Shown here in pieces: positions 9,440 through 18,565 of a stretch of 18,565 nucleotides of DNA. The first letter of the stretch is position 1, and each line of letters starts with the position of its first letter. Source of the DNA: Cyclospora cayetanensis (Eukaryota; Apicomplexa; Conoidasida; Eucoccidiorida; Eimeriidae); the NCBI RefSeq assembly GCF_002999335.1, contig NW_020312293.1, positions 1 to 18,565 on the forward strand. Direction: 5' to 3'. The notes below the pieces were generated by a model. It was given only the letters and a program-made list of their open reading frames with translations, ran no database searches and was not told the DNA's origin. A program made the translations under genes and the position numbers.

Positions 9440-9640
9440 CTTTGATCAAACAACTCAAGAAAATGTAGCCATCACCTAAACTGCCGAGGCTGATGCCGCA
9501 GAAAGACCACATACGGGCCGCCTTTCATCTCTACCGAGAGTCACCGTGGCTTATTTATCAGAGTAGTGTCTTGCTAGCAAACGATGCTTGCAACCTAGCG
9601 GTGAGTGTCATTCTCTCCTAGTAGGCCTTGAGTTCTTTAA
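9440..9640 (+). pseudogene. RNase H start of chromovirus, remnant
   Basis: After the RT, a frame reads VLLANDACNLAVSVILS (about 9568-9618), which aligns with the TDAS..A.GAVLSQ motif opening the Ty3/gypsy RNase H domain. The upstream residues fit the spacer between RT and RNase H. Between 9640 and 10120 I see only weak, uninterpretable similarity. Confidence 0.6.
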
Positions 9641-10119
9641 ATCACCAAATTATTTCTTCTGATTCTGATCACTGGAGCCGGGCGGCGGCTTGCAGCAGGG
9701 AAAAATTGCTCTTCGGGGTGCGATGAGACGTACTTCAATACCACAATACTTATATGGGCTTCCGTTTACTATCCAGATTGTCCCATAGTCTATGATCACC
9801 TTTCAAAGAGCTCTTGACACTTTGATAACCGTAAATTTGTCCGCTGGCTTGGGCGCCTCCTGCAGCATGACTGTACAGTAAACATGTAGAGAGGATCACC
9901 ATGGTTGCCGCCGCCCTCTCCCTCCCCCGCAGCGCCTCACTGTTGTGCAGAGCAACCGCTTCAGTCCGTGATGATTCACAATTTGACAGAACTTGAATCC
10001 ATCATATGCTTTGGACACCCATGCACCTGCCACTATTGCCGAATTCCAGAATGGCGAAAGAATGAGATGCTACGCTACCACGTTTAGGCTAACCTGTTGT
10101 GGTTCAAAACTCATTGGAG

Positions 10120-10890
10120 CATCGGGCGAGTGTTCCGTATGGGTTTGTTATGTTTCTCGTTTTTGCGCAACTCACATGATCATGTTCGTTTGGGTGACGA
10201 TGAAACTGACACTCCAGTGGAACAGCTCTCACGCCCCTCTGGTGTTCTAGGATGCGTCTTGCTGCAGAGGATTACGCATTGTCATGCCCGATTTTCGGCA
10301 GCGTATTGCGCACAATCATTGGAAGTCTAGGTTTCCAAAAAGCCTCTGATTTCTGAGGAGAGTTGGGCTGACATGACGATTAAGTCTATCAATGGAATGC
10401 CGAAGGCAAAAGGTCACGATAGCCTCTAGGTCATTAGTAGCAGCCTGCGCTGATATGCCCACTTCATCCCACGCTCCAGCTTTGTCACATTCAATTATTT
10501 TTACTTAATTGCCGGAGCTTTATAGATACCCAGAAATATCATCAGTGAAAAAGGTCCAACGTAAGGTAGTGCGTTCTGGCTTACCTGTGTGAACCCTCCT
10601 ACAAGTTAGCCATAGTGCGACCACTGCGAATTGCCGTGAAGAAGGACAGAGAAAGCGTAACAACTCTTCTGCAGCCTTTGTGACTCAAAGTTCAAAAAAT
10701 CCTATCGCTTGGATTTACTTCCTTCGTTGTGCTGAGTGGGTTCATTGGACAACAATACACTCATCAATTCGTTGGTCTCCTGCATCCCAGGTTTACGCTG
10801 AGAGACCCCTCTGTCATCAAAGCCCGCGGTCAATGCCGCGCAGGCACGCAACTCGAATGGGGGCAAAGCATCATCAGGGAGGCGCATAGG
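10120..10890 (+). pseudogene. Chromovirus integrase remnant, right arm
   Basis: A zinc-binding-like region (about 10140-10320) precedes SWADMTIKSINGMPKAKGHD and then YAHFIP (about 10363-10475), which match the opening of the integrase core (W..ISMDFI.GLP..GHDSI, AHFIP). The first catalytic Asp is Lys and two stops occur here. Further on are TTANCREEGQRKRNN (about 10622-10662) and IHSSIRWSP..VYAERP (about 10753-10809), matching STAYHPQTDGQ.ER and the HSS.G.SP..VYG.RP motif. The GPY/F part is missing through a deletion at about 10825. Confidence 0.85.
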
Positions 10891-10980
10891 TGCTGGATTA
10901 AAGTATTTTTGGAGCACCGAGAAGACATTAGACGGCTGGTTGGCAGAGGAGCAGTCTCAGCTTTTGTTGCTTATGCATGA
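10885..10980 (+). pseudogene. Chromodomain-like end of chromovirus integrase, right arm
   Basis: CWIKVFLEHREDIRR (10891-10935) resembles the opening strand and helix of a chromodomain (VE.IL.HR...R). Compared with the left copy about 12 codons are missing after it. A stop follows at about 10978. Confidence 0.5.
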
Positions 10981-11302
10981 ATTTTAGGGTTCCCTGAGAC
11001 CCTGGTTTTTCTATTGTGCTATTGTAGTAGGTGATGCACACAATTCAGCGCTTCAATAGACGCGATCCATCTCGTCGTTGTGGCCGTGTCGATTTGATCC
11101 CTCGCTCATTGTGTGTCATTCTTCAAGTCGATTTTCCTGGAGCGGCTCATGCGCAGTCCACTTCCTCACTTGTACTGTTTCCGCGCTTCTGCCTGTTTTA
11201 GGAGTGAAGATATGGCGGAAGCCCTTTTGTTGTCTAACATGTAGTTGGTATAGGCGTACAGGACTGCAACACAATGCCGTGTCCCTAAAATACGTTGGAG
11301 TA

Positions 11303-11326
11303 AAGTGTAGCGGCTGAGCTACACTT
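11303..11326. repeat. 9-bp stem hairpin
   Basis: AAGTGTAGC and GCTACACTT flank a 6-base loop. It lies about 320 bp beyond the chromovirus chromodomain end. The role is unknown. Confidence 0.6.
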
Positions 11327-12390
11327 ACACACTTCCCATCTCGGTACTGATGTTTACCTACGAGTTAACTAAGAGTCAACTAACTGTTCTGCTCGCCCGC
11401 TTACGCGTACTCTGTGCATATCGCTTTTAGCTCAGTACTGAAGTACGCAATGGTATGCGTTTGTGCTGGTGCTACGTAAAACTAGCTGTGAATGATCGAA
11501 GTACATAGAGGGTGCAGCAGCACGAGCCCAAGCTCTCCCTCCCCCGCATCCTCTAAAACTTTTAGAAGTGTAGGCAGGGGAAGGTAAAACCCTTTTGAAA
11601 CCATTTGCTAGCTTTAATATTCAAGCTTGCACTGATACTCGAGTGGATTGTCTCCCTACGAGGATCTCAGATGAAATGTTATGTCAACAGGAGCGCACTT
11701 TGTGTGACAAATCACTCCAATACCCGCTTGCGGGTCACACATCCATCTTTTCTGCGCGGTGAACAGTCCATGCAAAATCAAAGCTTGGCAAAACATGTTG
11801 GAGCACGACAGCATCTTCCTTCGGAATTGGGCACCCTAGAGCTCTGTAGATTTAATTGTTATGCTCCATAGATGAATTTCATAGGGACGCAACTCACTCA
11901 GGCATAAAGGTCAATTGATAAATGTTATTGTTTTTTTCAAAAGGGCTCATCATATTCCCTGCCCGCATCCCTCAGAGATCGCAACATGACGGGAAATGGA
12001 CCGCTGAGGTAAGCGCAGCTGCACACCCAAAGCACTTAAAGCAGTCTCAGCTATTTGCATATAGCACCTATCGCGAACTCACACATCCTTGTATCTTGCT
12101 GTAGCTAGCTAACAGGCCTGTAAAAGAAAAGATGAACTAGTAGACGAAATTATAAACAATTTCTTATTGATTCTTAGTCAAATATGACTAGTGTGCCAGG
12201 CATTTCAGTGTAGCTTTATTAATAATTATATCCCCTTAAGGTAGACCTAATACAACTTCGAAGGAACATCTAGCACAGAAGGGGAGATTTGCAGTTGCAA
12301 ACTGACCTGGCTTAGCGTGAGGTCCAAATATCCTAGGAGCTCAAATTCGGGGAATATGGGCGGTATTAACAGCATCTCGTCCCACTTCCA

Positions 12391-12797
12391 GTGCTATGCT
12401 GCATTCTCTTAGTGATGTTTCGAGCTGCACATGCAACCATGGCCTTCACAAGGACTCCAGAGGATTGGGACAGTCGAAAGATCGACTGGGGTAAGGCTTT
12501 TTTCCATCTGTACAAGGGGTGCGCTTCCATCGTTTTTACAATGGCATACAGTGCTGCAGTATTTTGCGCGCCACGTAGCGTGACCACCAGCGATAGCTGA
12601 CATGAGCGGTAGTTTTGGAGCGAGCTAGGCAGGACCTGCGACAACTGTTAAAGGCGAACTGTGCTTCTACGCTCCAGACGCAGCTGCAGAGCGGCTCAAC
12701 ACGCTGGCATCGAGATTGTAAGTGTTTTGAGGCTACTGCCAAGGCTTTTGAAGTCCCCGCCCGGAAAGGTGCACGTGTTAACCATCTATCTGAATAG
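12391..12797 (+). CDS. Two adjacent open frames of unknown identity
   Basis: The first frame (12391-12600) contains TMAFTRTPEDWDSRKIDW followed by GGTAAGG, which could be an exon with a donor. The second (12615-12797) is a charged helical stretch starting ERARQDLRQLLKAN. The two lie in different frames and inside the part of the right arm with no left counterpart. They could be exons of an unrelated gene, a retroelement gag fragment, or chance. Confidence 0.2.
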
Positions 12798-14985
12798 TTC
12801 TTACTAGGTGGGGAATAGTAGGCCAGGAAAATTGCACGTAGTAGCCCTCTGTAAATCAAAATGCCCCAGACAACTAGAGATCACGTGCCCACCATAGTGC
12901 GGTGCACGTTCATGCCAGGCAGACGACCTGCGCTAGTAGCAGGCCTCATTCGTGGCACGCAAGAAGCAGTACGTTGATCCCCAAGACCCACAAGAAAAAT
13001 AAGGCCCCAGAGATAAAAATGTAGAGCTAAAATTGTAGCGCGTATGACATGTGCAAATGTATCCAAAGGGAATTTACATTACTTTTTTGAAGGGTTTCGA
13101 GGGCTTTTAGTTGGATTTGTTTCGCGAATCAAGTTTCAACTGATACATGACAGCTTACGCCATTTAGAGAATTTAGAAATTTGCCAGCAGAAGGACTTGG
13201 TTGGACATATTTCACACTGATACACTGCAAGAGTGATTTTCCTGAGGACCATGTCCCCAAAAGTGTACCACTGCTGTATGACTGTTAGGTACTGACTAGT
13301 ACAAAAGCTTGTGTGTACAGTTACTTCTAAATTTGTAAGCCATATAGTACCTAAACGATTTTTTTGCTGAGATCTTGGCCTACATGGAGAATTTGTTGGT
13401 GAACGTTACTCGCAGCATTCTCGGGCGACGGGTTCTGTGTGACCAAGGCGTTCCCGATCTCCTACAAGGAATTAACAGGTGTATCTTGAGGGCGCACTTA
13501 AAGTTTATACACAATCTCCATCATTTTAATTTTATTTGTGGTCACCTACACGAGAGGTTCCCTGTTTTCGTAATGCAGAAGTTGGCCTTCTGGCCTACTC
13601 CTGCGAAGGCTCGTCGGGCCTGTGCATTTACTCGGCCCACCCGCATGACTCCCAAGTGAGAGTGTATGTAAGCTGTCGTCGGAAAGTGTGCTGTGGAGGT
13701 GGGTCTAGAGACGCTCTCTGAGCATGCCTCTGGCTTAGTTTGTGGTTCATTCGCTTGGGCAGCCTAGAAAGCCTTTGTTTATATTGACCATCAGGGCCAG
13801 GGCGCGACTGAGCACTAAGGTCTCAGCAAGCTTTGTTGCCCCAGCCCTAATGACCTTTTGCATCAAAGTCATATTGACTTTGCCTGAAGACCCATATTCA
13901 ATCGCTGAACTACAGGCCACCTACGAAAGCATCACCCCTATTAGGGAGGGGGTAATTGACACCTAGATAATGAGAAAAGGTCATTGTCTAGGCACCCCAA
14001 GATCGAGCTACAGAAATAAGCACTGATGACCTTGAAACAAGAGGCCACGGACTTTATGCTGCCAAGAATCAGTGGCCCCCATTGCCAGTATACCACCTAT
14101 CAACTCTGAGTCTCCGCATGCAGCTGATTCATCGAGTGTCATGGGATTTAGATTGGTATGGGACTCAGCAAGTGAATCTCCACTAATTCATGCCATTCAG
14201 GGGATTCTGGGGTTACCATGGGTCTGTCCCATCCTGCGGAACAGTTCACTCTCAATGCAGTGCCTTCTCATGAGGCGGTTTGCAACGGCTCTGCCAGTAC
14301 CGGCTCGCAGCACCCTAATGTGAGAACGCTGCAATCGATAGTGATTGTATTAATCACTGAATACGAGGAGACCTCCGAAATCAATATAAATCATTCGCAT
14401 GTCGAGGTTCTCGCTACCCCGTCTGACAAGCTGAGGTTTTGTCCCGTGGCAGGCTGCACTGCTTAAAAGTCATGAAAGCACGTCTTGCATGAAATTCTGA
14501 ATAACCTAATCTCGATTTGAGAGATACGCGGACTCGGCGAACAATTCAGTCAAAGCAGCGTTCCTAGTGAGAGCACACCGTAGGTGTCTGGACACAACCG
14601 AATAGTCATAGGATCTGTGGTTACACAGGTTTTTATGCATTGATCATCTGCTTTGGTCCACCTGCAAGGCTACAGGCCCTAAGTTCTCTCACTTTATGCT
14701 CAGGGTTGGGCCAACGAAGCTTGGACAAGCGAAACGGCATTTATCCTGAAGGAAAAGGCTAAGACTAACAGGGAGAAGCCTGAGGGCAAGCCCACGTCTA
14801 GAGTAGAAGTCGATGCACTTAATTATCATATGAGACTATTGAAACTCTGCAATAATACTACATAAGAGTTTCAGCAGCCACATACACTAAGAAGCACCAC
14901 AACGACCACATTAGGAGGGGGTCGAGGAGTAAATGAAGGTAGCGCGGTTACGCTTGCTCTGCATACCATGCCAACTGCCTCGCAG

Positions 14986-15723
14986 ATCATTTGGGGAAGG
15001 CACGTCTTCTGCACAGACTTCACATCGAGTAGTGGCCGCTTACTACAGAGGAACTTGGGACAGCCTAAGGCTTTGCCTTCTGCGCTTTATTGACAAGACA
15101 ATGGAAAAAGAGTTTGCCTACACTTAACAGAGGAGCGCTCACTACCGCAATATTTTGGCTACATTTGCTGCTGTGGGGCTTATGGCGGTGGACGTCGGAT
15201 CCACGACTGGAGCGTGGATTGACGGAGCGATCATGCAAGACACTTTTATTTGCGCATCTGATCTCGCATGCCTTGCCATATCTGTGATCTTCTGCATGTC
15301 TTCTGCTCTTGCATTCCGCATTCCATTCGTCCGTAGAGATATGGAATATGCTTCATATGTCATTTCCACAGCAGCAATTTTGCCCAAATGTCTTTCTGTG
15401 CTTTGGTGGAAATCCGGACTGTACAGTGAAAGCTACTTTGAAACGCATCGCGATAACGTCAGCCAGACAGTCGGCCTGCATCTAGATCATGAGCACCCCA
15501 GCGGTCCTAATGACTCCGTCATAAGTCACCTCGCCGTCGTATACGCCGAGCTGCACTTAGAAGGATCTGTTCAGTCCACTGTTGTGTTAATCATAGTACT
15601 CTTCGATGTTTGGACGACAACCAGATTTTTTATTGCATCGTGGCTGCTTATATTAAACGTCCTCATTGGAACGATGCCGGTTTTATATGGGGCTTTTCAG
15701 CTACCAGAGACTTTCTTCACCAA
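14986..15723 (+). pseudogene. Right PDE transmembrane exon with premature TAA
   Basis: This exon starts after CCTCGCAG and ends at a GTGAGC donor. One frame covers the exon except for TAA at 15125-15127, just before the first membrane helix (EFAYT-stop-QRSAHYRN). The five hydrophobic segments and the FRIPFVRR and TTRFFIAS loops match the left exon. Translation could restart only downstream of the stop, inside the membrane region. Confidence 0.85.
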
Positions 15724-16464
15724 GTGAGCAAATGATCCTGCTGGCAAAACGAAGCAATGCCCAAAGCACCTTTGTATTTCTCACATAGCACATTACTTTC
15801 CACCCCGCAATGCTACAGACGGTGTAGGGGTGCTGCCAAGGATAGGACAACCGGCAACACCAACGATGTACTCTATCAGGATATACGGTTTACGTCATCA
15901 TACTTGTGTGCGCCTCAAAATCCAGGCGTGGCTTTTCAGATATATGTGCCTGCAGCTTCGCATATATATTTTCCACTATTACAATCTTGGCAGCAGGATT
16001 CGTGGGGTCGTATCCAATGGAAGTGCAGCTACGAGGTCTTTTCTATGAATATGTGGTAGGTGTTGACACTAATCGTAAGTTCCGTTCAGTCGGAAGCACA
16101 ATAAGGTCGGTGACCCATCGAAAGCTAAACACGAACAGCGCAGCGAGGTTCAAAACGTTCATTATGCCTTTGCTATCCGAAAACTGTATCTGCGTGTAAG
16201 ACAGTGAAATGGACGGTTGCAAAGCTATTAGACGTGCGACAAAGGGTGCTGAAGGCTGCTGGAAGCAGTAGTGCTCTCGACGACACACGTACCAATTGCA
16301 ACCAGGTGATGTGGGCCGAAGTGCGGTCATCAAATCCACATGCTTTCTTTGAAACGTTCTGCAGCGTGCTCTGCGCTAGCAAGCGATGTTACGTGGGCCA
16401 AGACACCAATACCGATGAAAAATATTTCTTTAGTGCGCTGCTTCACACTCATGTTGCAATCCAG

Positions 16465-16623
16465 GATTTGGACATACTGGAGACCATGAGGAACGGAGCT
16501 TGAACAATCAAAGCCCCGGCAGGTGTATCGCAAGCGCTTACCTTAATCCAGGAGTGTTTATTCATCTTTGCAACGTGCAAGAATCTTTACCTGACCAACC
16601 TCAACGAGGACATGCTGGATGAG
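16465..16623 (+). pseudogene. Right PDE linker exon with premature TGA and GC donor
   Basis: This 159-nt counterpart of the left exon 1862-2020 keeps LTLIQECLFIFATCKNLY. Codon 13 is TGA (16501-16503) where the left copy has Gly. The exon ends GAG followed by GCAAGT, so the donor is GC rather than GT. Confidence 0.85.
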
Positions 16624-16865
16624 GCAAGTTATGCGGATACTAAGACCTACCATTGGTTGGCTGCTTTTTGTAGAAAGCGAAGCGCATGGGTTTGTGGGGT
16701 TGTGCTTCTTTTGAAGGGATGCCCTGAGCAAAATGGTTCAACAGGGTGATATTCGGTACATTTTTTTTCACCAATGGCATTGCGCTTTGCCTTAGAGAAT
16801 TACGTCAAAGCATTAAACATGGACGGGAGACAAAAACAATTTTTTGAAAGCACGGAGCCTCATTT

Positions 16866-17349
16866 CTAGCACTGTAGGAACTTCCACTCGACCAAGACAA
16901 GAAGGAGAAAAACTAGCCCTCGGTGTTTTAATATGAGGCGCAGAATTGCGGTCTGCTTATATCCATGACTCTCCACAGAGTAAAAGATGTGACCAAAGAC
17001 AGATTCCATATCCTTCCATCGCTGCAGCTGCGCGTGTAGACTGCTTATGCACTCACGGGCTTCCGGGCGAGAATAGAGTGAGGGCAAGCGGAGGAGACGT
17101 CTGTCATGTAAGATCGCGAACTTAATCTACTTAAAGTTTATATTGACGAGCCTTTAGCGAATACATTACACTTCTGCCTTCTACAGCAAGTGATTCTTCA
17201 GGGCCATTCATCTTGTAGCGGGTGAACACAGATTTGCCTTTTAACGAACCTTGCTCACATTTGTGGGAATACATCCTCTTGACAAGGGCGCTTGCTGCTT
17301 CTTGCTTTTGGAAGCCTTGCATCGGCTCAGAGTTGTACATGTGAGGCAA
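16866..17349 (-). other. Antisense open frames in right PDE intron
   Basis: Two minus-strand frames (17349-17131 and 17087-16866) lie in the intron between right PDE exons 16465-16623 and 17427-17480. Their composition looks protein-like: KRMYSHKCEQGSLKGKSVF in the first, RPEARECISSLHAQLQRWKD in the second. No family was recognised. The left-arm equivalent of the first is not open on the corresponding strand. Confidence 0.25.
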
Positions 17350-17789
17350 TATCTCTCATTTTGAGCTCACGAAACAGAGATCCAAAGGCTGAATTTTATT
17401 TCTGTTTTATGTGGTTTAGTGTCCAGGAGGCCCTGATACTTCCAGCCGTTGGCGTTGACCTTGATTTCGACCCCTTGGAGGTAAAAGCACATTCTAATTG
17501 GGTCATTTTGTTGTGGATATGTGTACGGGTAGCGATTTCAATAGAAGGCCAGCAGAAAACATGATACAGAAACTAAGGGAAGCAGAGCTTAGTATGGACA
17601 TCGGCAGGTCCTAAATATACGGATAATTATGCACTTTGTTTGACTACCATGCCCTTTCCGTTTTTTGCTTGCTTTTGGTTTAAGCTGGATCTTTGTTGCT
17701 TGACCTTACACACAATAAAGTATGTACAACACTTATAGGAAGAGCACTTTGTTTGCACAAATATTTGCACGCTGTGTACATGTTCGCAG

Positions 17790-17966
17790 CTCGAGCGCTT
17801 GCATGGAGACGGGCGGTCTAGCGTTTTACTTGCAACAAACACTCCCCTCCTCTCCTCCCTTGCATCTGAGTGGGGCTGTGATGAAAGCGTGCTTCGTGGT
17901 TTCCTGCTGCATATCGACGGCTTGTATCAAAAGCAGCCTTACCACAACTTCAAGCACGGAGCACTC
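17790..17966 (+). pseudogene. Right PDE exon with PYHN..H motif
   Basis: This 177-nt phase-0 exon lies between TTCGCAG and GTAAGT and has no stop. It reads LERLHGDGRSSVLL, then ASEWGCDESVL and QPYHNFKHGAL. The catalytic and metal-binding histidines are intact although the gene is broken upstream. Confidence 0.88.
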
Positions 17967-18456
17967 GTAAGTCTATATTATGCTGGCTGTGTAAATGCCA
18001 CAAGCTTGAAAATCGTGTCTGGAAAGATTGGTTTCACAGTGACGGCATGTGACATTGGTGTCATCCCTGTGCATCTCAAGGACTGAAAGGTGGATTCCAC
18101 TGAGTAGTGGCGAGAGCATGCACCTTCCAGGAGCAACAAGAATCCTCAAAGTTCACACGCTAGCAGCATATAGAATTGGCTGAGGGGTTGTTTGTTGTGC
18201 TCAGGTGGCTCATACCATGAGTGTGCTATGCAGATCACTAGACATATCGAAAAGGGTTAGTTCCAAAGAACAACGATAATTCACATGACTTGTTGAGAAT
18301 AACTTTTGTGAGCTTCATCCTGATCACGCTCTCGGATACTGCTTGCCACTTGAACTTATTTGTCCTCTCCCAGACAGCTGAAAAGTGCACGATGGCTGAG
18401 TGCTAATTGAATAAGCTAATATGGAGAGCCTTACACCCAGTGGCCGAGGAAACGGT

Positions 18457-18565
18457 ATTTTAGTTGCCTACTTCTTTCCACATTTGAAGATGGGTTTCTC
18501 TCAGGATGAACGCCCTTGGTGTTGGTGCTTGTCTTGTCGCGGCTTTATGTCATGATGTCGGGCAT
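18457..18565. repeat. Terminal high-identity inverted segment, right end
   Basis: This is the inverted partner of bases 1-109, with 105 of 109 positions identical. It includes the exon at 18505-18565 and the adjoining intron sequence. Confidence 0.95.
18505..18565 (+). pseudogene. Right PDE exon with HDVGH motif, cut by window end
   Basis: This exon follows TTTCTCTCAG and encodes the same 20 residues as the left copy, ending HDVGH at the last base of the window. The coding sequence is intact; it is called pseudogene only as part of the broken right copy. Confidence 0.88.

Larger units (their letters stand above)
8490..10980 (+). mobile_element. Ty3/gypsy chromovirus pol relic (RT, RNase H, integrase, chromodomain)
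   Basis: Successive frames on the plus strand keep the pol order of Ty3/gypsy elements: a FADVLHDAELP segment that usually precedes the reverse transcriptase, RT motifs, an RNase H start, the integrase zinc-binding and core regions, and a chromodomain-like end. Frames shift and stops interrupt every domain, so no protein can be made. No long terminal repeats, primer site or polypurine tract could be recognised. It is described only as a decayed copy. Confidence 0.85.
10985..13970. other. Unrecognised stretch of right arm with apparent extra sequence
   Basis: This lies between the chromovirus end and the first recognisable PDE relic. It is longer than the matching left interval by about 1-1.5 kb. 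Open frames at 12391-12600, 12615-12797, 13375-13659 and 13742-13966 have no recognised domain. No terminal inverted repeats or target duplications were evident by eye. Confidence 0.5.
10220..18565. repeat. Right arm of the imperfect inverted repeat
   Basis: This is the counterpart of bases 1-7690 in inverted orientation. It carries the decayed PDE copy on the plus strand and a chromovirus integrase relic on the plus strand. Relative to the left arm it lacks about 360 bp of integrase (left 6711-7070, missing at about 10825) and has roughly 1.5 kb more sequence between about 11.3 and 13.5 kb. Confidence 0.85.
14150..18565 (+). pseudogene. Membrane PDE paralogue, right copy, decayed
   Basis: Exon counterparts of the left gene lie at 14704-14785, 14986-15723, 15956-16055, 16201-16305, 16465-16623, 17427-17480, 17790-17966, 18205-about 18255 and 18505-18565, with matching lengths. 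Key motifs remain: ETAFILKE, GFVGSYPME, LTLIQECLFIFATCKNLY, DFDPLE, PYHN..H and HDVGH. Lesions are an in-frame TAA at 15125-15127 (left copy has a Gln codon), an in-frame TGA at 16501-16503 (left copy has Gly), GC donors at 14786 and 16624, a one-base conflict at the 14785/14986 junction, and a donor shifted by one base after 18254. The 5' portion (about 14150-14619) aligns only patchily with the left N-terminal exon and contains stops. The many retained residues mean decay is fairly recent, or that part of the gene was functional until lately. Confidence 0.8.

Noticed and set aside
13536..13721. WD40-like strand (GLCIYSAHPHDSQVRVY)
   Set aside because: It is a single short motif without repeats or the GH/WD signature.
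15125..15127. In-frame TAA as sign of a reassigned stop codon
   Set aside because: The left copy has no in-frame stops in nine exons, the second lesion is TGA rather than TAA, and frame conflicts coexist. Simple decay explains it.
1..18565. Fold-back (template-switch or hairpin) sequencing artefact
   Set aside because: Arms are about 30-35% diverged in exons with many indels and arm-specific segments; an artefact would be nearly identical throughout.
1..18565. tRNA, rRNA or CRISPR features
   Set aside because: No cloverleaf with A and B boxes, no rRNA-like conserved block and no regularly spaced repeats were seen.

Overview
The window is eukaryotic DNA built as one large, old, imperfect inverted repeat. 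The first ~7.7 kb and the last ~8.3 kb are diverged reverse complements of each other, around a ~2.5 kb non-palindromic centre. The outer part of each arm carries an intron-rich gene for a membrane-anchored 3',5'-cyclic nucleotide phosphodiesterase (PDE): several N-terminal transmembrane helices, a helical linker, then a class I PDE catalytic domain with the PYHN..H and HDVGH metal-binding motifs. The two genes are divergent (head-to-head). The left copy is on the minus strand and runs off base 1; the right copy is on the plus strand and runs off base 18565. Both are cut at the same codon of the same exon.

The left copy reads cleanly. Nine exons join in consistent phase over about 1.5 kb of coding sequence, and a further long open exon lies upstream. 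The right copy matches it exon by exon, with the same lengths and nearly the same splice positions. It has two in-frame stops, two donors reading GC instead of GT and two reading-frame conflicts at splice junctions, so it looks like a decaying paralogue.

The centre holds remnants of a Ty3/gypsy element of the chromovirus type (integrase followed by a chromodomain-like end). On the plus strand a pol relic runs from reverse transcriptase through RNase H and integrase to the chromodomain (about 8.5-10.98 kb). On the minus strand of the left arm only integrase plus chromodomain remains (about 7.56-6.57 kb). The integrase relics are reverse-complement counterparts, so the element was part of the sequence when it was inverted and duplicated. 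The reverse transcriptase part survives on one side only. Both relics are full of stops and frameshifts.

A multi-helix membrane PDE, dense short introns and a chromovirus together point to an apicomplexan or related alveolate; a coccidian such as Eimeria or a relative would fit. This is inference. The CAG/homopolymer amino-acid repeats typical of Eimeria are absent here. No rRNA, tRNA, CRISPR or bacterial-type operon was seen. The stretches 4.64-6.57, 7.69-8.49 and 10.98-13.97 kb hold nothing I can name.

The most notable observation is at the very ends. The terminal 109 bases of the two arms are about 96% identical, intron included. The interior exons are only about 70% identical or less, and the introns barely align. 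This suggests recent gene conversion, or an assembly that stopped where the two copies become indistinguishable.
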